A DNA stretch of 64,000 nt from Variovorax sp. GTDB taxonomy: Bacteria > Pseudomonadota > Gammaproteobacteria > Burkholderiales > Burkholderiaceae_C. Location: assembly GCA_025352265.1 (NCBI GenBank), contig JANXTS010000027.1, forward strand, positions 18,193 to 82,192, in the 5' to 3' direction. Made by a program: the position numbers and the translations under genes. The notes beneath the pieces were generated by a model. The model searched no databases and was not told the origin of the DNA. It was given only the letters and a program-made list of their open reading frames with translations. This document shows, one piece after another, positions 38,157 through 48,351 of this stretch. Position 1 is the stretch's first letter. Each line of letters begins with the position of its first letter.

Positions 38157-39115
38157 GCTTCGTTCCCGGCGACGATGCTCATGACCGCCATGCGCACTGC
38201 AATGCCGAAGGTCACCTGCGGCAGGATGACGCTCTGCTTGCCGTCGACGACTGCGGAGTCGATTTCGACGCCGCGGTTGATCGGCCCCGGATGCATCACG
38301 ATGGCGTCCGGTTTGGCGAGGCGCAGCTTCTCGGGCGTGAGCCCGTAGGTCTTGAAGAACTCCTGGCTGGACGGCAGCAGAGCGCCGCTCATCCGTTCGT
38401 TCTGCAGGCGCAGCATGATGACGACATCGCAATCCTTGATGCCTTCTTCGAGCGTATGGCATACGCGCACGCCCATCTGGGCCATGTCGTCGGGCACCAG
38501 CGTCCGGGGGCCGACCACGCGAACTTCCGCACATCCGAGCGTGGTGAGGCCATGGATGTCGGAGCGCGCCACGCGCGAGTGCAGCACGTCGCCGACGATC
38601 GCAACCGTGAGGTTGGTGAAGTCTTTTTTGTAGTGACGGATCGTGTACATGTCGAGCAGTCCCTGCGTCGGATGCGCATGGCGGCCGTCGCCCGCGTTGA
38701 TCACGTGCACATGCGGCGCGACGTGTTGCGCGATCAAGTACGGTGCGCCCGATTCGCCGTGTCGCACCACGAACAGGTCGGCAGCCATGGCGCTAAGGTT
38801 GGCGATGGTATCGAGCAGCGACTCGCCCTTGGTCGCCGACGAGCGCGCGATGTCCAGGTTGATGACGTCGGCGCTCAGTCGCTTGGCCGCGATCTCGAAA
38901 GTGGTACGAGTGCGTGTCGAGTTCTCGAAGAACAGGTTGAACACGCTCTTGCCGCGCAGCAACGGCACCTTCTTGACCTCGCGGTCGCTCACGCTGGTGA
39001 AGTTGGCCGCCGTGTCGAGGATGTGCGTCAGGATGCTTTTAGGCAGGCCTTCGATCGACAGCAGATGAATAAGCTCGCCGTTCTTGTTGAGCTGCGGGTT
39101 GCGTTTGTAGAGCAT
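38153..39115 (-). CDS. pyrB: Aspartate carbamoyltransferase catalytic subunit
   Basis: [50 protein letters not shown]. Confidence 0.96.
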   Translation of the reverse strand: MLYKRNPQLNKNGELIHLLSIEGLPKSILTHILDTAANFTSVSDREVKKVPLLRGKSVFNLFFENSTRTRTTFEIAAKRLSADVINLDIARSSATKGESLLDTIANLSAMAADLFVVRHGESGAPYLIAQHVAPHVHVINAGDGRHAHPTQGLLDMYTIRHYKKDFTNLTVAIVGDVLHSRVARSDIHGLTTLGCAEVRVVGPRTLVPDDMAQMGVRVCHTLEEGIKDCDVVIMLRLQNERMSGALLPSSQEFFKTYGLTPEKLRLAKPDAIVMHPGPINRGVEIDSAVVDGKQSVILPQVTFGIAVRMAVMSIVAGNEA

Positions 39116-39612
39116 CAGCGGTTTTCTTCTACCTTGAGGCTGAATGCACCACCGTCGCTGCGCGCAAGAGCCAGCAACTGCGAGTCCGGCAAGGTCAGCC
39201 GGGTCGCGGCAAAGTCGGCAGCTACCGGCAGTTCGCGGCCGCCACGATCGACCAGCACCGCCAGCCGCACGCAGGCCGGACGCCCGAAGTCGAACAGTTC
39301 GTTGAGCACCGCGCGAATGGTGCGACCGGTGTAGAGCACGTCGTCGAGCAGCAGCACGTCGGCGCCGTTCACGTCGAACGGCAGCACTGTTTGCGCGCTT
39401 GCAGAAAGCCCCCGGCGCGCGAAGTCGTCGCGGTGCATTGCCGATGAGATCACGCCGGGCGAACCCGGCAGGTCCAGGTCTTTTTGCAGACGCTCGACCA
39501 GCCAGGCGCCGCCAGACGTGATGCCGACCAACCGCGTCTTTGGCCGCATCAACGGCTTTACGCCGGAAACCAGCGCGGTGTAGAGCAACTCTGCCTCGGG
39601 AACCGGATTCAA
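39115..39612 (-). CDS. pyrR: Bifunctional pyr operon regulator / uracil phosphoribosyltransferase (TTG start)
   Basis: [47 protein letters not shown] at 39612 overlaps the ruvX stop. Confidence 0.9.
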   Translation of the reverse strand: MNPVPEAELLYTALVSGVKPLMRPKTRLVGITSGGAWLVERLQKDLDLPGSPGVISSAMHRDDFARRGLSASAQTVLPFDVNGADVLLLDDVLYTGRTIRAVLNELFDFGRPACVRLAVLVDRGGRELPVAADFAATRLTLPDSQLLALARSDGGAFSLKVEENR

Positions 39613-40067
39613 GAAAGACTCCTCAGGAACTGCTCCAGGATGATGCAGGCCGACGCCGCGTCCGCATCGCGCGCGCCAGAGGCGAGCGCCTCGGTCGTGC
39701 TGTAGCGCTCGTCGACTTCGTACACCGGCAGATTGAAGCGGCCATGCAATTGGCGCGCAAATTTCTGTGCCCTGCGGGTGTTTTCGTGCGCCGCGCCATC
39801 CGGGTGAAAGGGCACACCGATGACCAATGCATCGGGCTGCCACTCGCGAATGCGGGCTTCGACATGGGCGAACCGAGCGTCGCCTTCGGCCTTGATGGTG
39901 GCCTGAGGCGACGCGGTCTCGAGCAGGCGATTGCCGGTCGCTACGCCGGTGCGCTTCAGGCCGAAATCGAAAGCCAGGAAGCTTTGAAAATGCGAAGGAA
40001 CGGTAGCGGGAACGGAGGAGGTTGGAGCGGCATCGTCTGCCTTGTTTGGCATGACCGAAGCGCTCAC
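39609..40067 (-). CDS. ruvX: Holliday junction resolvase-like RuvX/YqgF
   Basis: [37 protein letters not shown]. Confidence 0.92.
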   Translation of the reverse strand: MSASVMPNKADDAAPTSSVPATVPSHFQSFLAFDFGLKRTGVATGNRLLETASPQATIKAEGDARFAHVEARIREWQPDALVIGVPFHPDGAAHENTRRAQKFARQLHGRFNLPVYEVDERYSTTEALASGARDADAASACIILEQFLRSLS

Positions 40068-40642
40068 GCGTGACCGGCGTCGGGCGACAGCTTCCAGGCT
40101 TCGAGGCCCAGCAGCAACAAGGCGCGGTCGTAGCGCTGCTCGATCGGCGTGTCGAAGATCACCGCGGGGTCGGCGTCGACGGTGAGCCAGCTGTTTTCAG
40201 CCAGTTCAGACTCGAGCTGTCCCTGCTCCCACGCCGCATAACCGAGCGACACCAGCACCTTGCGCGGCCCGGCGCCGGTCGCCAGCGCTTCGAGCACGTC
40301 TTTCGACGTCGTCATTTCGAGGCCACCCGGAATTGTCATGGTCGATGCATAAACCGATTCCTCGGGCTTGTCGCATTCTGCAAACACCGGCTCGTGCAGC
40401 ACGAAGCCGCGTTCGGTTTGCACCGGGCCGCCTTGGAAAACCGGTGCCTCTCCCAGTTCGGGTCGGCTCAAATGCAGCTCGATCTTCTCGAACAGGCCCT
40501 TCAAATTCATGTCGCTGGGCTTGTTGATCACAAGGCCCAACGCTCCGCGCTCGCTGTGTTCGCACAAATAGATAACGCTGCGCCTGAATATCTTGTCTGC
40601 CAGACCGGGCATCGCGATCAGGAAATGATGCGTTAGGTTCAT
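40064..40642 (-). CDS. yqgE: YqgE/AlgH family protein
   Basis: MNLTHHFLIAMPGLADKIFRRSVIYLCEHSERGALGLVINKPSD; ORF caller start is 40663. Confidence 0.92.
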   Translation of the reverse strand: MNLTHHFLIAMPGLADKIFRRSVIYLCEHSERGALGLVINKPSDMNLKGLFEKIELHLSRPELGEAPVFQGGPVQTERGFVLHEPVFAECDKPEESVYASTMTIPGGLEMTTSKDVLEALATGAGPRKVLVSLGYAAWEQGQLESELAENSWLTVDADPAVIFDTPIEQRYDRALLLLGLEAWKLSPDAGHA

Positions 40643-40663
40643 CGGGGCAGAATCTGTTGGCAT

Positions 40664-42157
40664 ATGCCCCCGATTTTACTGGCCGTCGACAAAATTTATC
40701 CCAAAGGGCTCATGTGGTTCCGTCGCGACCTGCGCGTGGACGACAACGCCGCCCTTCATCACGCGCTGCGCAGCTGCCGTCAGGTGCTGTGCGTCTTCGT
40801 TTTCGACAGGGCCATCCTCGACGCCTTGCCGAGCGCGGATCGGCGGGTCGAATTCATCCGCGAATCGCTGGTGGAGCTCGATGCGGAACTGCAAACCCTG
40901 CACAGCGGGCTGATCGTCAGGCATGCGGTCGCAGCCGAGGAGATCGCCACGCTGGCTCATGCGCTCGGAGTGCAGGCGGTGTTCGCGAACCGCGACGACG
41001 AGCCCACGGCTTTGGAACGCGACGCAAAAATTCTAGGTGCGCTGGCCAACACCGGAATCGCGTTTCACACCCACAAGGACCACACCATTTTTGAGCGCGA
41101 CGAAGTGCTCACCAAGGTCGGACAGCCCTACACGGTGTTCACGCCCTACAAGCGCGCCTGGCTCGCCAAGCTCGAAGCCGTTGATCTGAAGCCGCACCCG
41201 GTACGCCACTACGCCGACGCGCTGGTGCCGCCGCCCGAGTCGTATCGTGCCGGTGTGCCGAACTTGAAGGCCATCGGCTTCGAGCAGACCAACCTCGCCG
41301 AACTCGAAATCCCCACCGGAACGCAAGGCGGCGCGGCCCTGTTCGACGATTTTTTTCAGCGCATCGACCGCTACGACGCGACGCGCAATTTTCCTGCGGT
41401 ACGCGGTCCGAGCTACCTGAGCGTGCACCTGCGCTTCGGCACAGTGTCGATCCGGCAACTGGCCGGCGTGGCGCATCAACTCTCGCTGCAAGGCGACGTC
41501 GGGGCTGCGACCTGGCTCAGCGAACTGATCTGGCGCGACTTCTACTTTCAGGTGCTGGCGTTCAATCCGCGGGTCGCCGAGGGCAAGAGCTTCAGACCCG
41601 AGTACGACAAGATCATCTGGCACCACGGCAAGCATGCCGACGAGCTCTTCGACGCGTGGTGCCAGGGCCGCACCGGCTACCCGTTGATCGACGCGGCGAT
41701 GGCGCAGATCAATCAGACCGGCTACATGCACAACCGGCTGCGCATGGTCGTCGCGAGCTTTCTGTGCAAGGACCTGGGGCTGGACTGGCGCCGCGGCGAG
41801 GCCTACTTCGCCTTGCATCTGAACGACTTCGAGCTGGCCTCGAACAACGGCGGTTGGCAGTGGGCGAGCTCGAGCGGCTGCGATGCGCAGCCGTACTTTC
41901 GCATCTTCAACCCGGTCACGCAGAGCGAGCGCTTCGACCCGGAAGGCAAGTTCATCCGGCGTTATCTGCCGCAGCTTGCAAAACTGTCGAACACGTCGAT
42001 CCACGCGCCATGGAATGCCACGCCAGTGGAACGTGAATCTGCCGGCATTGTTCTAGGCAAGGATTACCCGAAGCCAGTCGTCGACCACGCCGAGGCGCGC
42101 GCACGCACGCTGCAGCGTTACGGCGTGGTGAGCAACAAGGCGACATCCACGGGCTGA
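40664..42157 (+). CDS. phrB: Deoxyribodipyrimidine photolyase
   Basis: MWFRRDLRVDDNAALHHAL; WLSELIWRDFYFQVL; LNDFELASNNGGWQWASSSGCDAQPYFRIFNP; alternative start 40712. Confidence 0.95.
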   Translation: MPPILLAVDKIYPKGLMWFRRDLRVDDNAALHHALRSCRQVLCVFVFDRAILDALPSADRRVEFIRESLVELDAELQTLHSGLIVRHAVAAEEIATLAHALGVQAVFANRDDEPTALERDAKILGALANTGIAFHTHKDHTIFERDEVLTKVGQPYTVFTPYKRAWLAKLEAVDLKPHPVRHYADALVPPPESYRAGVPNLKAIGFEQTNLAELEIPTGTQGGAALFDDFFQRIDRYDATRNFPAVRGPSYLSVHLRFGTVSIRQLAGVAHQLSLQGDVGAATWLSELIWRDFYFQVLAFNPRVAEGKSFRPEYDKIIWHHGKHADELFDAWCQGRTGYPLIDAAMAQINQTGYMHNRLRMVVASFLCKDLGLDWRRGEAYFALHLNDFELASNNGGWQWASSSGCDAQPYFRIFNPVTQSERFDPEGKFIRRYLPQLAKLSNTSIHAPWNATPVERESAGIVLGKDYPKPVVDHAEARARTLQRYGVVSNKATSTG

Positions 42158-42246
42158 GGCGGGCTCAATGCGGCCTGAGCCAGCGGACCTCATGAGCCGC
42201 GTGGCAAGACAGTTGCGGCGTGTACGGGTGCTTATCTTTTAGTTTG

Positions 42247-45200
42247 TCAGACCGCAGCCGCCAGCGCAGGCTCACTGGTGTAGCTGCGCACCAGTCGCAG
42301 CAACTCGTCTTCGGAGTACGGCTTGCCGAGGTAGTGGTTCACACCGAGCGTGCGTGCATGGTCGCGGTGCTTCTCGGCAATACGCGACGTGATCATGATG
42401 ATCGGCAGGTCGGCCAGCGACGCGTCGGCGCGAATGTTGCGCGCCAGGTCGAAGCCATCCATGCGCGGCATCTCGATGTCCGACAGCACCACCGATGGCC
42501 GCTCTTGTTGCAACCTCTCCAGTGCTTGCAGACCGTCGGCCGCCAGCGCGACCCGATAGCCTTCGCGCTGCAGTAAGCGCTGCGTCACGCGGCGCACGGT
42601 GATCGAGTCGTCGACCACCAGCACCAACGGCACCTGCACCGGCGCTTGCGGCAGCATCACGAGTTGACCCGCGCCACCACCAACCGCGCCAACCTCGACC
42701 CCCAGACCGGCGGCAGCACCACCCGCCGCCTGCAGTCGCCGCGCCAGCTCGCTATGCACCGCCGCCAACGCGACCGGGTTGTAGAGCAACGCGACCGCGC
42801 CGGAAGCGAGCACCGAGATGCCCGCCATGCCCGGCAGCCGCGACAGTTGCGGCCCGAGGTTCTTGACCACGACTTCCTGGTTGCCCAGCACTTCGTCCAC
42901 ATGCAGCGTCACGCGTTGCGCCGCGCTCCGCACGATGACGATGGTGTTGTGTTTGCCCGGCGCCCTATCGCTGCGTGCCGACGACTGCAGCAATGCACCC
43001 GCCCAGTAGAACGGCACCTGCTCGCCGCCGAACGAGTAGCTTTGCGTCAGGTAGGCCGACTCCACATCGGAGCCACCGACGCGCTGCACCAGCTCGACCA
43101 GACTCGAAGGCACGCCGATCGACACCGCACCGGCCCGCATCATCACCACGTGTGTCACTGCGGTGGTCAGCGGCAACACCAGCTTGAAGCTCGTGCCCGC
43201 GCCCGCCGTACTCCGCGTTTCGATGCGACCACCAAGTGCGGCAACGTGCGTGCGAACCACGTCCATGCCGATGCCGCGCCCTGACAGTTCCGACACCTGA
43301 TCGGCGGTAGAGAAACCGGGCTTGAAAATCATCTCGGAGGCTTCGTCCGGCGAGAGCTCGACGCCTGGCTCGGCAAGACCAAGCGCAACAGCGCGCTCGG
43401 TGATGCGCTGGTGATGGAGCCCGGCGCCGTCGTCCTTGAAGGTGACCGACACGTCGTTGCCTTCGTGCTGCAGGTCGATCACGATCAAGCCACTGCTTTC
43501 CTTGCCGGCCTTCTCGCGCACCGCGGCGTCTTCGATACCGTGCGCCACGCAGTTGCGAAGCAAATGCTCGAAGGCCGGAGTCATACGGTCGAGCACGCCG
43601 CGGTCCATCTCGATCGTGCCGCCGATGATGTCGAGGCGGACCTGCTTGCCTGTGTCTTTCGAAGCCTGCCGCACCACGCGGTACAGGCGATCAGACAGGC
43701 CTTCGAATTCGACCATGCGCGTGCGCAATAGGCCGCGTTGCAGTTCACGCGTTTGCCGCGCCTGAGCGCTCAAATCGTCTTCCGTCGCCTGCACGGTTTT
43801 CTGTAGCGTGCGCTGCACTGTGGCCACGTCGTTGACCGACTCGGCCATCATGCGGGTCAGTTCCTGGACGCGTGTGAAGCGGTCGAACTCGAGCGGGTCG
43901 AAGCCCTGCTGCGAATCCTTGGCCTGGGCCAGACGCGATTGCATCTGGCTTTCGGCCTGCACTTCGATGTCGCGTAGCTGCTGACGCAGGCGGTCCAGGT
44001 TACCGGTCAGGTCGCCGAGCGAACTGCGCAACTGGCCCAGCTCGGCCTCCAGCCGCGACCGCGTAATGATGACCTCGCCGGCCTGCGCGACCAAACGGTC
44101 CAGCAGCTGGGTGCGGATGCGAACCTGCTGGGTCGACGAGGCGCGCAGTGGTACCAGGGCAGACGGCGTAGGTAGTGCGGCCTTGGCAGTGACTGCCGCA
44201 GGCAGCGCCATGGCGTCGTCTGCAGACAGCGCGGTAACGGCTGCGTCGGCCGGCATCGGCAACGACTCGGCAGGCGTGGCTGCGCTGGCCAACGGCATCG
44301 CCGCAGCGGCCGCTGCCTTCTCTGCAATCTGCACCTGCGTTGCGGCATCGTCCGCACGCAGTGCGTCGAAAGTGGCTTGCAGGCCGTCGAAGCGACCCAG
44401 CAAACGCTCGACCGATTCGGTATCCGCGCCAGCGCTGCCGACGTATTCGATCTCCGATTCCATGCGGTGCGCACGCTCGCCCAGACGCATCGCGCCTGCC
44501 AGACGGGCGCTGCCCTTCAGGGTATGCAGCGTGCGCAACACCGACGCACGTGGCGCCGTGTCTTCGGGCCGTTGCGCCCATTCGCGCAGCGCGCTACCGA
44601 GTTGCGGAAGCAGCTCTGCCGCCTCTTCCTCGAAGATGGGGAACAGGTCGACATCGACCGCGTCGGCCAGATCGATCGCGTCTTCGGAATCCTCCATTGC
44701 GACGTGGGGCACATGGGCCGCTTCGTCGACCTCGGTCGAGGCCGAGAAGCCGGAGGGCCGATCGACCCTGGCCTCCGCAGGCTCTGCCGGCATCAGCGAC
44801 TCGGCCACTTCGCGCAGCGCCTTGACGGTTTCGTCGGTGGGCTCTTTCAGGAATCCTGCAGCGAACTGGTGCAACAGCCGTCGCAACTCTTCAGCCGCCG
44901 CGACCAGCACCGCGCCCTGCGCCTTGGTGCCGCTGCCCTGCATGTGCAGATGCTGCAACGCCGCTTCGAAGAGACGCGCCATGCCCGACAAGCTCTGGAA
45001 GCCGACAGTGGCCGAGCTGCCCGCAAGCGAGTGCGCCAATCCGATGGTCGAATCGGCCACTTGCGTGTGCGGCTCCATCGCCCACTCGCCGACCTGGGTG
45101 GCCAGCTGGCGCGACCATTCGTCGGCTTCGTTCAGATAGACGTTGTAGAGCGCGATGCCTATGCGCAGCGGGCCGATGGCCTTGACGGCATCGTCGGCAC

Positions 45201-48200
45201 TCGGCGCAGTGGTCGAATCGAGGTCGGGTGCCCTGGCGTAGATGCTGATCGGCGCTGCGACCGCAGGCGATGGCGATGTCTCTGCGTGCGCAACAGTTTC
45301 GGCTTCGGCGGCCGCTCCTTGCGCAGCTTCTACGTGAACCGTCTCGACCGACGGTTCCAGTGGCGACTGGGCGGTCGCGAAGAAATCGATTTCGTCGTTG
45401 CCAAGGAGGAAAGCCGGATCGTCAGTGCGAGCCGGATGGCGCTCGGGCTCCGGATCGATCTGCGTCGGCTTGGCGTCGAAATCAAGGAAGTCAGTCGACG
45501 CGAAATCGTCGTCGGAGTGGTCCAGGCGCAATGCAACGTGACGATCTTTGGTCGCTCCACCGACTTCTTTGCCGTCGTCCTTGGCAGACAGCGACTTCGA
45601 AAAATCGAACTCCAGTGGCGAGTCGTACGTCGTCGTGAGGAAATCGAGATCAGGCAACTCCGGCATCAAAACGTCGGGTTCGCTCGGCGGCGGCGGCGTT
45701 GTCGTTGGCGTCCTGGCCGCCATCGGCTCGGCCGTCGGAATCATTGGAACTGACAATGCTGGCGTGACTTCAGCCGCGATCTGGCGCGCTGCGATAGCCA
45801 GCGCATCGGCATCGGCCGCACGCGTCGGCATCGCCGAGATCGGTTCACCCGCCCGCAGCGCTTCGGCCATGGTGCGAAAGGGCACCGCATGCCAGTTGTG
45901 CGGCTCGCCAGAAGCGACAGCCTCGACCCATTTCGCGAAATCCTGAAGCACCCGGCCGGTGCCTTCGATCAATTCCGGCGTGGCCGCGCGTTGGTCGGCG
46001 AGCCAAGTATTCAGCACTTGCTCGAAGGCCCACGCTGCCTCACCGAAGTCCATCAACCCGACCATGCGCGAACTGCCCTTGAGCGTGTGGAACGCGCGGC
46101 GCAGCACGGTGAGCTCTCCGCCTTCGGCCGCGTCGCGCCGCAGCGCCGACACCGCGGCCAGTCCGTTGTGCAGCACTTCGCGCGCCTCGTCGAGAAAGAT
46201 GTTCTGCAGGTCTTCTTCTTCGAGTTCGGTGACCTCGGTGTCGGGCATCGAATGCTCGAGCGGCGCCGGTCCGGTGATCTTGGACGTCCAGCTGTCGGTT
46301 GCACGGCTGAACTCTTCGAGCGGCGAAATTTTCTTGCGGCTCGGCGCCGCGAGTGCGGCCAGCTTGGCGGCGATCTGCGCGTCGACTTCTTCCACGCTGA
46401 GCTTGGCGTCGATCGCGGCTTTCGCAGCGACCGGGGCCGAAGCTGCCGCAGGCGGCGTAATCACAGGCAGCGCGGGTGCCGCGGCAGGCGCGATCGATAC
46501 CGGCGCCGGTGCTTCTGGCACCGTGTCGGTCCCTTGCCGGCCCATCAACGGCTTCAGCTCGCCGGAGGCCGCATCGAAGACGAACAAGCGCTTGGCCAAC
46601 GCAGGCTGGTAGCCGAGCATGTCGATCAGGAAACCGAGCGCGCCCAGGTTGTTGCCAAGCGAATCGAAATCGCGGGTTTCCTCTGCGGTCGATTCTTCGA
46701 CGGTCGAATCGCGTGCCATCAAGTGATCGACGTTGTCGCGCATGCACTGCACCGTCTGTGCAGCCTGGTCGAGCCCGAGCACCGAGAAGACGCCGCGCAT
46801 CTGCAGCAACTGGCTCGGCACGGTGCGCAGCGAACTCTTGTCGCCCGGTCGGCGAAAGAACTGGTCGAGCGATTTTTCAAGCTCGCTCAAATGGGAACGC
46901 AGCTCGTCGACCACTGTGCCCATCGTCTGCCGATCGCTGACGCGGCGGTAGAGCTCTTCCATCCAGGGTTCGAGCGGCTCCGAATGACCACCTTCACGAG
47001 CGCGGTCGATGCGGCCGGCGAGCTGCACGGTGCGCGCAGTCAATTGCCGATCGTGAGGGTCGAGGTCTTCGAAGGCCGCTTCGAGGTACAGCACCGAGGT
47101 CGCGACTTCCATGGCAAGCACGGTGGCCGGCGGTTGACCGGCGCGCAATGAATCTTCAACCGCGTTGTTCAGCGCCTGCACCATCGGTGCGCTGGGCGGA
47201 TGCAGCTTGCCGAGCGATTCGCCCAAATGCGCGAAGGTGTCCGCCACTTGCCGCATGCGGGTCATGTCACCACCCGACAGGGCCGACCACATTTCCTTGG
47301 CGGCTTCGATGCGTTTGCGCGCCTGGGCCAACACCAGTGGGTCGAAGCGGCCGAACTGCTCGACTGTGTAGTCGACGTGTTGCTCGGTTTCGAGATCCCA
47401 AGCGGCCCGCACGGCGCGCAAGGTCAAGGCTTCGTCACGGGCAGTGGGTACGGCCTGCGCGCAGAAGAACAACAGGTCTTGCCCGAGTCGGTCCGACACG
47501 GTGCTGTCACCGCGGGCCAGCGTGGCGTACTGCAGCAGCACGCGGGAGGCCGCGCGTTTGACGTACACATCGGCCGGCACCAAGGCCAGCGAAAGCGATT
47601 CGAAGAAGGCCGCCGCCAGCGTCCAGAAGCTGCGCACGCGCGTGATCGTGGTGCCGCGCGCGAGCCCGAGGCACAGCGCATTCAGGCGACGCGCAGCAGC
47701 GTCGTCGCCGGTCTTGACGACCTTGAGCACTTCGCGATCGAGCTTGGACCGCACCGCCGGGTCGTAGACCAGCGTGGGCTGGCGATCAGACGCCTCGATG
47801 TCGACCCAGCGAAACGGCAGGCTCCACAGGTCGGCCGGGTGAACACGTTCATTGCCCACCAGTTCCAGTACATCACGGTATTGCGGAAACAGCGCGATCG
47901 GCGACACCGTCTTGCCCGACAACATGGCACTGAGAAAGTCGGTGACGGCAAAACCGGCCTTGTCGATTTTTTGTACCGCGGCTTCGTTGCAGCGCGATGG
48001 CTCCGACACAAAGCTCTGCACGGCAAATTCCATGGCGCCGAGCACCAGTGCCGGCGCAGCATGGCCGACCATCTGCAACGCGCCGACGGCTTGATGCAAT
48101 TGCTGGCGCGCAAGTCGCAGCGGTCCAGCATCGAGCTCGGGCACCGTGCCCGGTTCGCGCGCGAAACGGCGCAGCGATTTGCTGACGCCGTCGATCGATT

Positions 48201-48297
48201 TCTGGATTTCACCCAGGACCCAGGCCAGCGGTCCAAGGTCTTCGGTGGCCGGCGCATTGCCGGCGACATGAGCGGTGGCGGGGCTTAGGGGCGACAC
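42247..48297 (-). CDS. ChpA/PilL-type hybrid CheA histidine kinase (multiple Hpt domains, HATPase, CheW, REC)
   Basis: Hpt FHTLKGSSRMVGL and LHTLKGSARLAGAMRLGERAH; HATPase NCVAHGIED, GRGIGMDVV; C-terminal REC VLVVDDSITVRRVTQRLL. Confidence 0.93.
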   Translation of the reverse strand: MSPLSPATAHVAGNAPATEDLGPLAWVLGEIQKSIDGVSKSLRRFAREPGTVPELDAGPLRLARQQLHQAVGALQMVGHAAPALVLGAMEFAVQSFVSEPSRCNEAAVQKIDKAGFAVTDFLSAMLSGKTVSPIALFPQYRDVLELVGNERVHPADLWSLPFRWVDIEASDRQPTLVYDPAVRSKLDREVLKVVKTGDDAAARRLNALCLGLARGTTITRVRSFWTLAAAFFESLSLALVPADVYVKRAASRVLLQYATLARGDSTVSDRLGQDLLFFCAQAVPTARDEALTLRAVRAAWDLETEQHVDYTVEQFGRFDPLVLAQARKRIEAAKEMWSALSGGDMTRMRQVADTFAHLGESLGKLHPPSAPMVQALNNAVEDSLRAGQPPATVLAMEVATSVLYLEAAFEDLDPHDRQLTARTVQLAGRIDRAREGGHSEPLEPWMEELYRRVSDRQTMGTVVDELRSHLSELEKSLDQFFRRPGDKSSLRTVPSQLLQMRGVFSVLGLDQAAQTVQCMRDNVDHLMARDSTVEESTAEETRDFDSLGNNLGALGFLIDMLGYQPALAKRLFVFDAASGELKPLMGRQGTDTVPEAPAPVSIAPAAAPALPVITPPAAASAPVAAKAAIDAKLSVEEVDAQIAAKLAALAAPSRKKISPLEEFSRATDSWTSKITGPAPLEHSMPDTEVTELEEEDLQNIFLDEAREVLHNGLAAVSALRRDAAEGGELTVLRRAFHTLKGSSRMVGLMDFGEAAWAFEQVLNTWLADQRAATPELIEGTGRVLQDFAKWVEAVASGEPHNWHAVPFRTMAEALRAGEPISAMPTRAADADALAIAARQIAAEVTPALSVPMIPTAEPMAARTPTTTPPPPSEPDVLMPELPDLDFLTTTYDSPLEFDFSKSLSAKDDGKEVGGATKDRHVALRLDHSDDDFASTDFLDFDAKPTQIDPEPERHPARTDDPAFLLGNDEIDFFATAQSPLEPSVETVHVEAAQGAAAEAETVAHAETSPSPAVAAPISIYARAPDLDSTTAPSADDAVKAIGPLRIGIALYNVYLNEADEWSRQLATQVGEWAMEPHTQVADSTIGLAHSLAGSSATVGFQSLSGMARLFEAALQHLHMQGSGTKAQGAVLVAAAEELRRLLHQFAAGFLKEPTDETVKALREVAESLMPAEPAEARVDRPSGFSASTEVDEAAHVPHVAMEDSEDAIDLADAVDVDLFPIFEEEAAELLPQLGSALREWAQRPEDTAPRASVLRTLHTLKGSARLAGAMRLGERAHRMESEIEYVGSAGADTESVERLLGRFDGLQATFDALRADDAATQVQIAEKAAAAAAMPLASAATPAESLPMPADAAVTALSADDAMALPAAVTAKAALPTPSALVPLRASSTQQVRIRTQLLDRLVAQAGEVIITRSRLEAELGQLRSSLGDLTGNLDRLRQQLRDIEVQAESQMQSRLAQAKDSQQGFDPLEFDRFTRVQELTRMMAESVNDVATVQRTLQKTVQATEDDLSAQARQTRELQRGLLRTRMVEFEGLSDRLYRVVRQASKDTGKQVRLDIIGGTIEMDRGVLDRMTPAFEHLLRNCVAHGIEDAAVREKAGKESSGLIVIDLQHEGNDVSVTFKDDGAGLHHQRITERAVALGLAEPGVELSPDEASEMIFKPGFSTADQVSELSGRGIGMDVVRTHVAALGGRIETRSTAGAGTSFKLVLPLTTAVTHVVMMRAGAVSIGVPSSLVELVQRVGGSDVESAYLTQSYSFGGEQVPFYWAGALLQSSARSDRAPGKHNTIVIVRSAAQRVTLHVDEVLGNQEVVVKNLGPQLSRLPGMAGISVLASGAVALLYNPVALAAVHSELARRLQAAGGAAAGLGVEVGAVGGGAGQLVMLPQAPVQVPLVLVVDDSITVRRVTQRLLQREGYRVALAADGLQALERLQQERPSVVLSDIEMPRMDGFDLARNIRADASLADLPIIMITSRIAEKHRDHARTLGVNHYLGKPYSEDELLRLVRSYTSEPALAAAV

Positions 48298-48351
48298 GAT
48301 GTTTTCTCGGCGTGTTTTTTAACGGGCGTCGGACGTCGAACGTCGAACGGC

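Noticed and set aside
44377-48288. Large + strand ORFs opposite the ChpA-like kinase (44377-45753, 45889-47151, 47200-48288)
   Set aside because: Antisense shadows of a clear multi-domain kinase.
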